Positions 57,407 through 64,000 of a stretch of 64,000 nt of DNA are shown piece after piece. Source of the DNA: Pseudomonadota bacterium. Its GTDB lineage: Bacteria; Pseudomonadota; Gammaproteobacteria; Steroidobacterales; Steroidobacteraceae. The stretch is taken from contig JAFEDU010000006.1 in NCBI GenBank assembly GCA_018241425.1, forward strand, positions 1 to 64,000, given 5' to 3'. A program made the translations under genes and the position numbers. The notes under the pieces are model-generated. The model was given only the letters and a program-made list of their open reading frames with translations. It had not been told where the DNA came from and did not search any database. Each line of letters opens with the position of its first letter. Within the stretch, counting starts at the first letter, position 1.

Positions 57407-58329
57407 GGCAGCTTCTCCGCCACCCGCAGGATGGCGCTGCGGGCGCGCGGGTTGCGCTCCACCTCGGCGGCGGTCGGCTTGTGCTTGCGGCCCACGAGCT
57501 TCAGGCGCGGCCGGGCCTTGAGGGGCACCACCGGCAGGTGGCGCAGCGCCGGGTCGATCTGCGAGGCGCCGGCCATGAACTGCTTGACGGTGCGGTCCTC
57601 GAGCGAGTGGAAGCTGATCACGGCCAGGCGGCCGCCGGGGCTTAAGATCTCCAGGGCCTCGGCAAGGCCCCGGGTGAGCTGCCCTAACTCGTCGTTGATG
57701 TACATCCGCAGGGCCTGGAACGTGCGGGTGGCCGGGTGCTTGCCCGGCTCGCGGGTGCGCACGGCGCGGGCCACCAGGGCGGCCAGCTCCCCCGTGCGCG
57801 TGAGCGGCGCCTCCTGGCGCGCGTTCACGATCGCCTGCGCGATGCGGCGCGCAAAGCGCTCTTCCCCGAAGGTCGTGATCACCTGGCGAATCTCATCGAC
57901 GCCCGCCCGAGCGAGCCAGGCCGAGACGGGCTCCCCGCGCGTCGGATCCATGCGCATATCGAGCGGACCATCCGCTCTGAAGCTGAAGCCACGCGCCGCG
58001 TCGTCGAGCTGCGGCGATGAAACGCCAAGGTCGAGGAGCACGCCCCGGCAAGGGCGATCGTGAGCGTGTGTGCGCACGAGCGTGCCGAGGTCGGCAAACG
58101 GCGCGTGCACGAGCGTAAGCCGCACTTCGTCGGCAAAGCGGTGGCGGCCGGCCTCGATGGCCTGCGGATCCCGGTCGAGCGCGAGCAGGCGGCCTTCTCG
58201 ACCCAGGGCCTGGAGGATGAGTGCCGAATGGCCGCCGCGCCCAAACGTCGCATCGACATAGTAACCGCCCGCTTCCAGGGCCAGCCCTTCGAGCGCCTCA
58301 GCGGCGAGCACCGGTGTGTGCTCATCCAC
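57403..58329 (-). CDS. rsmH: 16S rRNA m4C1402 methyltransferase RsmH
   Basis: A 308-residue SAM-dependent enzyme making the N4-methyl of m4Cm1402; RsmI, also in this window, makes the 2'-O-methyl on the same base. It opens H-T-P-V-L-A-A-E-A, with D-A-T-F-G-R-G-G-H-S motif I, L-D-L-G-V-S-S-P-Q-L-D and F-S-F-R-A-D-G-P-L-D-M-R-M-D near 115, and I-S-F-H-S-L-E-D-R toward the end. In the family motif I is usually D-x-T-x-G-x-G-G-H-S, which fits. Confidence 0.97.
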   Translation of the reverse strand: MDEHTPVLAAEALEGLALEAGGYYVDATFGRGGHSALILQALGREGRLLALDRDPQAIEAGRHRFADEVRLTLVHAPFADLGTLVRTHAHDRPCRGVLLDLGVSSPQLDDAARGFSFRADGPLDMRMDPTRGEPVSAWLARAGVDEIRQVITTFGEERFARRIAQAIVNARQEAPLTRTGELAALVARAVRTREPGKHPATRTFQALRMYINDELGQLTRGLAEALEILSPGGRLAVISFHSLEDRTVKQFMAGASQIDPALRHLPVVPLKARPRLKLVGRKHKPTAAEVERNPRARSAILRVAEKLP

Positions 58330-58373
58330 GTGCGAAGCCTCCGGCCCAGCTCAAGCTCGTTTGCGAAATGCCC

Positions 58374-58826
58374 CTAAATCGACAGTGATTCGAGCTCGGA
58401 CGGCAAATCGGTGGCGGTTTCTTCGTTCTTCAGCCAGTGGTCGCGCCGCTCGATCCAGCGCGGCTCGTCCCACAGCTCAAAGCGATTGCCCTGCCCGATC
58501 AGCATTCCGTGCCGTCCGAGCTGCGCGAACTCACGCAGCTCCGGCGGCAGCAGCACCCTGCCGTGCCCGTCCAGGGGCAGATCGGTCGCATGGCCTACCA
58601 TCAGGCGTTGCAGCCGGCGCGCAGTCGCGTTCAGGCTGGGCAACCCCATCAGCTTGCGTTCGATCAGCTCCCACTCGGGCAGGGGATAGATGAGGAGGCA
58701 CTGGTCCCGATCGACGGTGACGACCAATTTCCCCTGGGCGATCTCATTGATCTGGTCCCGGTAGCGGGTGGGAATGACCATCCGCCCCTTGTCGTCCAGG
58801 GTGATTCTTGTTGCACCGCGAAACAT
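58374..58826 (-). CDS. mraZ: Transcriptional regulator MraZ
   Basis: A 150-residue DNA-binding protein of the AbrB/MraZ fold, first gene and autoregulator of the dcw operon. It has two repeats, the first with D-D-K-G-R-M-V-I-P-T-R-Y and the second with D-G-H-G-R-V-L-L-P-P-E-L-R; D-x-x-G-R is the family's DNA-contact loop. M-F-R-G-A-T at 58826 matches the family start; ATG 58862 would place the start codon inside the operator. The three TGGGN boxes it should bind begin 21 bases upstream. Confidence 0.95.
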   Translation of the reverse strand: MFRGATRITLDDKGRMVIPTRYRDQINEIAQGKLVVTVDRDQCLLIYPLPEWELIERKLMGLPSLNATARRLQRLMVGHATDLPLDGHGRVLLPPELREFAQLGRHGMLIGQGNRFELWDEPRWIERRDHWLKNEETATDLPSELESLSI

Positions 58827-58846
58827 GACCCGTGAGGCGAGTAACC

Positions 58847-58871
58847 GCCCATTTACCCCCACCTTCTCCCA
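58847..58871 (-). promoter_or_regulatory. MraZ-binding repeats (three TGGGN boxes)
   Basis: On the minus strand TGGGA (58867-58871), TGGGG (58857-58861) and TGGGC (58847-58851) are each separated by exactly 5 bases. This is the known MraZ operator, TGGGN repeats with 10-bp period. It lies between the -10 of the promoter and the mraZ start, so bound MraZ would repress the whole division cluster. Confidence 0.92.
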
Positions 58872-58880
58872 CTGGGGGCC

Positions 58881-58910
58881 ACTATAGGAACCGGGCCCGA
58901 ACTATGTCAA
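58881..58910 (-). promoter_or_regulatory. Main sigma-70 promoter of the dcw cluster
   Basis: On the minus strand TTGACA (58905-58910), an 18-base spacer and TATAGT (58881-58886): a consensus -35 and near-consensus -10. Transcription would start near 58874, directly at the first MraZ box. It is the strongest promoter-like sequence I see in the window and can serve the genes from mraZ to at least ddl, since spacing leaves little room for others. Confidence 0.88.
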
Positions 58911-59241
58911 TTGAAATAGTGAGAAATTCGTCGCAGTCACAACGACTTATGTGGATATGCACAGTATCGGGGCGTGGGCCGGCGACCAATCCGTCATAGC
59001 AATCAGCGGCTTGCCGGACGAACTTTATACAGTGCTTGATGAGCTGACGGCCTGTGGGGGCGCCACCCACCCCAAGGAGGCGGATTTCCCCCACTTCAGG
59101 AGTCCCCGGGCGTCCTTTCCGGGGGGTCCGAACCACCCTTTGAGCGGCTTTTGGACCGGGTCTTGTGGCCTGGGGGTGCCGTCCGGGCACCGCAGGGGCC
59201 GACCCTTCATCGTTCAGGAGTCCGCGCCGGTATGCCGGCCG

Positions 59242-59266
59242 GTACAGGCGCGCAGCGCGCCTGTAC
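59242..59266. repeat. Perfect 11-bp inverted repeat, 3-base loop
   Basis: GTACAGGCGCG (59242-59252) and CGCGCCTGTAC (59256-59266) pair perfectly around CAG. It is followed by no T-run on either strand, so it is unlike a normal intrinsic terminator. It lies 31 bases beyond the lpoA stop and could still block 3' exonucleases on the lpoA message. Confidence 0.75.
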
Positions 59267-59291
59267 TGTTGGATGTTAGGTGTTGGATGTT
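59267..59291. repeat. Tandem copy of TGTTGGATGTT
   Basis: TGTTGGATGTT occurs at 59267-59277 and again at 59281-59291, a 14-base period, with AGG between. It directly joins the perfect inverted repeat and ends 6 bases before the lpoA stop codon. Similar TTGGATGTT runs occur between genes in other genomes, as I recall, but I cannot name a family. Confidence 0.7.
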
Positions 59292-59297
59292 GGTTTG

Positions 59298-60872
59298 CTA
59301 CTGCGCCGTGGCCGGCAGCAGGCGCAGCTCGCCGTTGTGCACCTGGGCCCAGCCCAGCTCGCGGCGCACACGGTGATCGGCGTCCAGACTCAGGCGCCCG
59401 CTCAAGCCCTCGAGCGCGATGCTGTTGGCGACGCCGTGATGCGGCAGCGCCTGCGAGAGCCGGTAGGCATCGAAGCCGAATGCGAACAGCCGGCCGCGCG
59501 AAGGTCCACCGTTCGGCCACGCCTCGCGCGCCGCCGCGCGCACCGCGTCCGGGAAGTCGCCACCGAGGATCCACGGCATGTCCGGGAACATGAGGCCTTC
59601 GAGGTCGTCGTTGGCGCGCATGTCCGGCTCGAACGCATCCGAGGTCGCGTAGGTCGGGATGTCGCCCGCGTAGTGGAAGCGCAACTGCGGCCGCAGCAGG
59701 CGCTCCATCGCCGCCTGCGCCGGCGAGAAGATGAACTCCACGTCCGCGCGCCGGCGCGGCTCGAACTGCAGCTTGCTGCCGAGCACGGATTCCAGTCGCT
59801 TCCAGCGTGCGCTGCTCTCGTTGATGCGCAGCACCTCCGTGATCGAGGGCGAGTAGTCGGTGCGCCCCGAATCCAGCTGCGCGGTCGCGAGCAGCTCGCC
59901 GCCACCGGCAGTGAGCTCCTGCTTGAAGGCGGCCAGCACGCGCGCGCCCCAGTCGCCGGCCGGCACGAGTGCCACGCCGCGGCGGTGGTGATCATCGAGC
60001 ACGCGGCGCGCGGCGAGGCGCGCCTCGTTCTCCGGCGAGAGTGCGAACTGGTAGAACTCCGCCGGCGCCGGCCGCTCGGCCGCGAGGAAGTTGAGCGCGA
60101 GGATCGGCGCGCGCGGCCCTGCGTAGTCCGCCGCGGCGGTGACCTCTTCGCGCGTCAGCGGCCCGACGATGAAGTCCGCGCCCTGTTCGTGCGCCTGCCG
60201 CAGTGCATCCGCGATGCTGAGCGTACCGGTGTCATAGACGCGCACCGGCGGGCGCTCGTTCGCACTCGCCTGGTAATAGGCCGTCATGAAGCCGTCGCGC
60301 ACGCTGATCGCAGCGCCCGCGGCGCGCCCGGTGACGGGCAGCAGCAGTGCCACGTGCGCGCCGGCGCCCTCGGCGGAAGCGCTCCCGCGCACGCCCGGGG
60401 GCGCGACCGGACGGTGCGCCGCCGGCGGCGCGTTCACCTGTCCCTGCAGCTCCCGGTAGAACGCGTCCAGTGGGGCGCTGCGGGGCTCGGGAATCGCGGC
60501 GAGCTCGCGGGCGGCCTCCTCGCGCTGGCCGCGCTCGAGGGCCAGCTGCACGTTGAGCAGGGCGCGCTGCGTGACCTGCGGCGCGGGCAGCGTGGCCGAG
60601 GTGCCCGACAGCAGGCGCGCCGCGTCCTCGGCGCGCTTCGCCCGCAGGTAGTCGCGCGCGCCGTCCAGGAGCAGCTCGTCGCGATCGGCGCCGGTATTGT
60701 GCGCGGCGAGCTCCTCGTACATCCGCGCCGCGCCGGCCGGATCGCCCGAGCTCTCCAGCTGCGCCGCCCGGTCGATCGAGGGCGGAAGTCCGGTGCGCTC
60801 GGTGAGACTCGGACAGCCGGCCAGGGCCAGGGACATGAGCAGCACAGCGGCCAGGGCGCGTACACGGAGCAT
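59298..60872 (-). CDS. lpoA: Penicillin-binding protein activator LpoA
   Basis: A 524-residue outer-membrane lipoprotein that activates PBP1a from outside. The signal peptide ends L-A-L-A-G-C (Cys20). An N-terminal TPR-like helical domain (about 35-150) with A-A-x-L-x-x-S-G-D-P-A-G-A-A precedes a periplasmic-binding-protein-like domain (about 175-520) with H-V-A-L-L-L-P-V-T-G-R and F-I-V-G-P-L-T-R-E-E. ATG 60872 places the lipobox properly; the longer frame is spurious. It diverges from rsmI. The yraN gene that often follows it is absent here. Confidence 0.92.
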   Translation of the reverse strand: MLRVRALAAVLLMSLALAGCPSLTERTGLPPSIDRAAQLESSGDPAGAARMYEELAAHNTGADRDELLLDGARDYLRAKRAEDAARLLSGTSATLPAPQVTQRALLNVQLALERGQREEAARELAAIPEPRSAPLDAFYRELQGQVNAPPAAHRPVAPPGVRGSASAEGAGAHVALLLPVTGRAAGAAISVRDGFMTAYYQASANERPPVRVYDTGTLSIADALRQAHEQGADFIVGPLTREEVTAAADYAGPRAPILALNFLAAERPAPAEFYQFALSPENEARLAARRVLDDHHRRGVALVPAGDWGARVLAAFKQELTAGGGELLATAQLDSGRTDYSPSITEVLRINESSARWKRLESVLGSKLQFEPRRRADVEFIFSPAQAAMERLLRPQLRFHYAGDIPTYATSDAFEPDMRANDDLEGLMFPDMPWILGGDFPDAVRAAAREAWPNGGPSRGRLFAFGFDAYRLSQALPHHGVANSIALEGLSGRLSLDADHRVRRELGWAQVHNGELRLLPATAQ

Positions 60873-60947
60873 CGGTTGCGGAGCCTTTCGTGGCAGGATG
60901 TTGTAGGCCGCAGTTCCCTGTAAGCGGCGGGCGACCGGAGGGCTATA

Positions 60948-61799
60948 GTGACCAAGGAGCGCGGCGCGCTGCAAGTCGTGGCGACGCCGATCGGCAATCT
61001 CGGCGATCTCACGCCACGCGCCCGCGACGCGCTCGCCGCTGCCGACGTGATCGCCGCCGAAGACACGCGCCGAACGCTGCAGCTGCTCGCAGCGCTCGGC
61101 ATCTCGCGCCCGCTGGTCTCGCTCTACGAACACAACGAGACGCAGCGTGTGCCGCAGCTCCTGGCGCGGCTCGCGGGCGGGGAGACCGTCGCGCTGGTGA
61201 GCGATGCCGGAATGCCGCTCCTGTCGGACCCGGGATTCGAGCTGGTGCGCGCCGCCGCCGCGGCCGGCCATCGCATCGAGGTGCTACCGGGCGCCTCGGC
61301 CATCACCACCGCGCTCGCCGGCGCCGGCCTGCCCGCACAACGTTTCTGCTTCGAGGGCTTCCTGCCCGCCAAGGGCGGCGAGCGCCGCGCGCTCCTCGCA
61401 CAGCTTGCGACCGAGCCGCGCACGCTGGTGTTCTTCGAGACGCCGCACCGCATCCGCGAGGCCCTCGCCGACCTCAGTGCCGAGTTCGGTGCGCAGCGCG
61501 AGGCTGCGGTGGCACGCGAGCTGACCAAGGCCCACGAGTCCTTCTATCGCGGCACGCTCGCGGACCTGGTCGCGCTCGCGCAGCAGGATGAGAACTTCGC
61601 GCGCGGGGAGATCACGCTGATCGTCGCGGGCGCCCCGGCCCCGGCGGCGGGCGGGGTGGAGCCCGCCGAGCTGCGGCGCACGGTCGACATCCTCCTGCGC
61701 GAGCTGCCCCCGGCACGCGCCGCCGCGCTCGCGGCGCAGCTGACCGGGGCCACGCGGGCGGCGGCCTACGCCCTGGCCACCCGACGTCAGGGCGACTGA
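60948..61799 (+). CDS. rsmI: 16S rRNA 2'-O-methyltransferase RsmI
   Basis: A 283-residue SAM enzyme that 2'-O-methylates C1402 of 16S rRNA, partner to RsmH. It has V-V-A-T-P-I-G-N-L-G-D-L at the start, A-E-D-T-R-R-T, S-L-Y-E-H-N-E, V-S-D-A-G-M-P-L-L-S-D-P-G and R-E-L-T-K-A-H-E-S-F-Y-R-G near 190, all family marks. GTG 60948 has GGAGGG 5 bases upstream. Confidence 0.96.
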   Translation: MTKERGALQVVATPIGNLGDLTPRARDALAAADVIAAEDTRRTLQLLAALGISRPLVSLYEHNETQRVPQLLARLAGGETVALVSDAGMPLLSDPGFELVRAAAAAGHRIEVLPGASAITTALAGAGLPAQRFCFEGFLPAKGGERRALLAQLATEPRTLVFFETPHRIREALADLSAEFGAQREAAVARELTKAHESFYRGTLADLVALAQQDENFARGEITLIVAGAPAPAAGGVEPAELRRTVDILLRELPPARAAALAAQLTGATRAAAYALATRRQGD

Positions 61800-61829
61800 A
61801 CCGCAAAACCTGCCCCCCCGGGGGCGGAT

Positions 61830-61857
61830 TTGACTTCCCGGCCGTCCCCCGTATCGT
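61830..61857 (+). promoter_or_regulatory. Promoter of rnpB
   Basis: TTGACT (61830-61835), 16-base spacer, TATCGT (61852-61857). The -10 ends 10 bases before the inferred 5' end of the RNase P RNA, and the promoter begins 31 bases after the rsmI stop. Confidence 0.65.
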
Positions 61858-61867
61858 GCGCAGCCAG

Positions 61868-62250
61868 AGTCGGCCGGGCAGTCGCTGCCGTCTTGCGCGC
61901 AAGCGCAGGGGGTGGAGGAAAGTCCGGGCTCCGGCGGATCGGGTGCCAGGTAACGCCTGGGGGGCGTGAGCCCACGGAAAGTGCAACAGAGAACAGACCG
62001 CCCAAGTCCCTCACGGGAACGGCAAGGGTGAAACGGTGCGGTAAGAGCGCACCGCGTCGGTGGCAACACGCGACGGCACGGCAAACCCCACCTGGAGCAA
62101 GGCCAAATAGGGAAGCAGCCCTGAGCGCCCCAAAGGCGTGTCGGGCAGCGCTGATCCGCGCGCGCTTCCGGGTAGGCCGCTTGAGGTTCGCGGTGACGCG
62201 GATCCCAGAGGAATGATTGCCCTCGACAGAACCCGGCTTACAGGCCGACT
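61868..62250 (+). ncRNA. rnpB: RNase P RNA component, class A
   Basis: The catalytic RNA that removes tRNA 5' leaders, about 383 bases. The conserved cores are all present: GAGGAAAGTCCGGGCTCC near 61914, GGTGCCAGGTAACGCCTGG near 61943, GTGCAACAGAGA near 61981, AGGGTGAAACGGTGCGGTAA near 62024, GGAGCAAGGCCAAATAGG near 62094 and GACAGAACCCGGCTTA near 62225. AGTCGGCC at the 5' end pairs with GGCCGACT at the 3' end (62243-62250) as helix P1, which sets both ends. The bacterial class A pattern with the full specificity domain is intact. Confidence 0.98.
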
Positions 62251-62257
62251 CTTTTTT
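62225..62257 (+). terminator. rnpB 3' end with T-run
   Basis: The 3' strand of helix P1 ends at 62250 and is followed by C and six T residues (62252-62257). No other stem is nearby, so P1 itself or the local fold probably acts with this T-run to end transcription. Confidence 0.55.
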
Positions 62258-62432
62258 CTCTCTGCGGCCGCGGCGCCGTTGCGCAACTTTATGCGCTGCA
62301 TCGCACCAATCGTGCCCTGAAGCCGACATAACAGTCGCGCTACTAACAGTTCGCTACAAAGAAACGATGGATCTGCTGCACTGCGTCGGCCTAGTGTCCT
62401 TTCCAACATAAGAGCCGGCTGCAACGGCCTGA

Positions 62433-63977
62433 TCCGCCGAGCGCGACCGGCCCGCGAAGACCATTACCGGGCTCGCCGCCGTTACCGGTGCGGCCCTGGC
62501 AGCCACGTCCGCGTTCGCCGGTACGCCGGCCTCCAGTTCCAATACCCTGCTGGGAGCCACCACCAGTGCCTCCGGCAGCAGCACCGTCACCTACGTCTAC
62601 GACAACGTGTTCGTGCCGGGCTCGGGGTCCAACTCCTTTATCTCCGGGATCACCGACAGCGGTGAAGCGCTGGTGAACTCCGCGACCGGGGTGCAGTACA
62701 CCTACAACCCGACCAGCGGCCTCACCGCCCTGCCGCAGCCGGCCGCATCGAGCCCCTACTTCGGCAACACCGCGGCCTACGGCATCAACGACAGCGGCAC
62801 GGTGGTCGGCACCGGCTGCAACTGCCCCGGCAACTCGATCGGCACGATCGAGCAGGGCTTCATCCTGCAGAACGGCAACTACACCTTCTTCAGCTACCCG
62901 GGCGCCACCAACACCATCGCGCGCTCGATCTCGGCCTCGGGGCTGGTGACCGGCTACGACAACGTGAGCGGCGGCTTCGTCTACAACCCCGCGACCAACA
63001 CGTTCACGGCGGTCTACCCGCCCGGAACCGTGTCGCCGGCCATCAGCTATGCGAACTCCATCTTCAACCAGGCCGTCTTCACGCCCGCCCAGGGCATCAC
63101 GACGGGCGGCCAGATCGTCGGCAGCGCGCTGCTGACGGCGAACAATCCGAACTTCAACCCGCAGACCTCGGCAGGCTTCTTCTCCGGCTACGTCTACAAC
63201 CAGAACACCAACAGCTACAACGTGTTCCAGGTCGACGACGGCTCAACGCAGGCGCGCGGCATCAACAACGCCGGCGTGATCACCGGGTTCGTGACCACCG
63301 CCTCCGGCACCGAGGCGTTCGTCGGCACGGTGGCCGGCGGCTTCCAGCTCCTGAGCGATCCGAGCGCCACCTCCGGCACCTTCGGAGAGGCGATCAACAG
63401 CTCCGGACAGATCGCGGGGACCTACGAGACCGGCAGCGGCAGCACGCTCGCGCAGCTGGGCTTCATCGCAACCCCGGCCGAGGGCCCGTCCAGTACCCAC
63501 AACGGCGCCTACACCTTCAACATCGCAGGCGTGGGAGGCAGCGTGACCTACCTGGGGCCGCTCGCGGCGGGCCCCTACCAGTACCAGACCGGGGCAGGTA
63601 ACCCGAACTTCGCGAGCGTCGTGCTGCCGATCGGCTTCGATGCGACCAACTCGTTCGCGCTCTCGCTGTGCAACGGCACGAGCCTCGGCACGATCGCCGG
63701 TGGCCAGACGTACACCTTCGCCGCTGGCGGGGTCTCCTGCTTCGACGTGACCGGCATCGCCGGCGTCACCGCCGGCGATGCCAACGCGCTGGTGACGGGA
63801 CTGACGTTCGAGTCCTCGGGCAGCTTCACCGGTACCGTCGACCCCTTCACCAGTTCGGGCGGCGGCGGATCGGGCGTGCCGGAGCCGGGGACGCTGGCCC
63901 TCTTCTGCCTCGGGCTCGCCTCGCTCGGGTTCCTGCGGGGGTTCCGGCGGCCGCCGCAGGCCCTTCTGAGGGCTTAG
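62433..63977 (+). CDS. PEP-CTERM protein with HAF repeats; start codon not found
   Basis: A secreted protein of about 500 residues. It ends with a PEP-CTERM sorting signal: V-P-E-P-G-T-L, a hydrophobic span (A-L-F-C-L-G-L-A-S-L) and a basic R-R tail, which exosortase would cleave. Between these lie HAF-type repeats such as G-I-N-D-S-G-T-V-V-G, G-I-N-N-A-G-V-I-T-G and A-I-N-S-S-G-Q-I-A-G, rich in Gly, Asn, Thr and Ser. A typical signal peptide (K-T-I-T-G-L-A-A-V-T-G-A-A-L, then A-T-S-A-F-A) is encoded at 62457-62519, but no ATG, GTG or TTG precedes it after the in-frame stop at 62430. GTG 62607 would remove the signal. Coordinates give the open frame; true start is unresolved. Confidence 0.75.
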   Translation, partial: SAERDRPAKTITGLAAVTGAALAATSAFAGTPASSSNTLLGATTSASGSSTVTYVYDNVFVPGSGSNSFISGITDSGEALVNSATGVQYTYNPTSGLTALPQPAASSPYFGNTAAYGINDSGTVVGTGCNCPGNSIGTIEQGFILQNGNYTFFSYPGATNTIARSISASGLVTGYDNVSGGFVYNPATNTFTAVYPPGTVSPAISYANSIFNQAVFTPAQGITTGGQIVGSALLTANNPNFNPQTSAGFFSGYVYNQNTNSYNVFQVDDGSTQARGINNAGVITGFVTTASGTEAFVGTVAGGFQLLSDPSATSGTFGEAINSSGQIAGTYETGSGSTLAQLGFIATPAEGPSSTHNGAYTFNIAGVGGSVTYLGPLAAGPYQYQTGAGNPNFASVVLPIGFDATNSFALSLCNGTSLGTIAGGQTYTFAAGGVSCFDVTGIAGVTAGDANALVTGLTFESSGSFTGTVDPFTSSGGGGSGVPEPGTLALFCLGLASLGFLRGFRRPPQALLRA

Positions 63978-64000
63978 GGCCCCAGGCGTCGCGAACCAGC

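Larger units (their letters stand above)
58931..59297. other. Non-coding stretch with hairpins and short repeats
   Basis: No convincing gene lies in these 367 bases between the mraZ promoter and the lpoA stop. Several inverted repeats are present: CCCCGG/CCGGGG around 59104-59126, GGTGCC/GGCACC (59175-59180 with 59186-59191), and a perfect 11-bp stem at 59242-59266. The 11-mer TTCAGGAGTCC occurs twice, at 59095 and 59213. Small open frames here (up to 61 residues on the minus strand, longer on plus) have biased composition and no recognisable protein. It may be a repetitive element, an untranslated RNA or a decayed gene. Confidence 0.5.

Noticed and set aside
59025..59210. 61-residue open frame on the minus strand in the repeat region
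   Set aside because: Its codons span two stable hairpins, and no Shine-Dalgarno or homologue is recognisable; kept only as part of the non-coding finding.
58951..59376. 141-residue open frame on the plus strand next to mraZ
   Set aside because: Runs through the hairpin region and into lpoA on the opposite strand; composition is not protein-like and no start signal is seen.
62607..63977. GTG 62607 as the start of the PEP-CTERM gene
   Set aside because: It would discard a clear signal peptide that exosortase substrates require.

Overview
The window is GC-rich, densely coded bacterial chromosome from a gammaproteobacterium. Evidence for this is the complete mraZ-to-lpxC division and wall cluster, meso-diaminopimelate-type MurE, ZapD/YacG/CoaE beside pilBCD, LpoA, BamD and PgeF/RluD beside each other, and a class A RNase P RNA. 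The order lpxC ... dciA / M23 peptidase / secA / mutT, the TfpZ-type pilin accessory protein and a PEP-CTERM protein suggest a lineage near Xanthomonadales, Nevskiales or Steroidobacterales. That placement is inference from gene order only.

Layout. 1-2739: right end of a prophage or similar integrated element, six tightly overlapping small genes ending in a tyrosine integrase whose stop codon overlaps the mutS start. 2736-8893: mutS, then convergent fmdB-DUF502-aspS-hydrolase. 8956-16380: clpB with a heat-shock type promoter, a TPR sulfotransferase, a ZIP metal transporter, pgeF and rluD. 16399-21102: bamD facing nadE, then sucCD. 21291-31723: a type IV pilus block: pilS, pilR, a sigma-54 promoter, pilA, a terminator, then pilB-pilC-pilD running into coaE, zapD, yacG and tfpZ. 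31739-38815: prolyl oligopeptidase, an unknown small protein, mutT, secA and an M23 peptidase. 39028-40079: dciA and dsbA, convergent. 40115-58826: lpxC, ftsZ, ftsA, ftsQ, ddl, murB, murC, murG, ftsW, murD, mraY, murF, murE, ftsI, ftsL, rsmH, mraZ, all on the minus strand and driven from a promoter carrying three MraZ boxes. 58931-59297: a non-coding stretch rich in hairpins and short repeats. 59298-62250: lpoA diverging from rsmI, then rnpB with its own promoter. 62433-63977: a secreted HAF-repeat PEP-CTERM protein whose signal peptide is intact but has no normal start codon.

How the genes work together. The 40-59 kb block covers wall precursor synthesis, lipid II assembly, septal synthesis and the FtsZ/FtsA/FtsQ/FtsL/FtsI/FtsW divisome, with LpxC (lipid A) and LpoA (PBP activation) beside it. 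The 21-31 kb block holds a two-component system, its likely target pilin promoter, and the assembly ATPase, platform and prepilin peptidase. Most of the window is core genome. The accessory or unexplained parts are the left-end prophage, the 34 kb unknown gene, the basic tails on FmdB and SucD, the 59 kb repeat region and the start-less PEP-CTERM gene.
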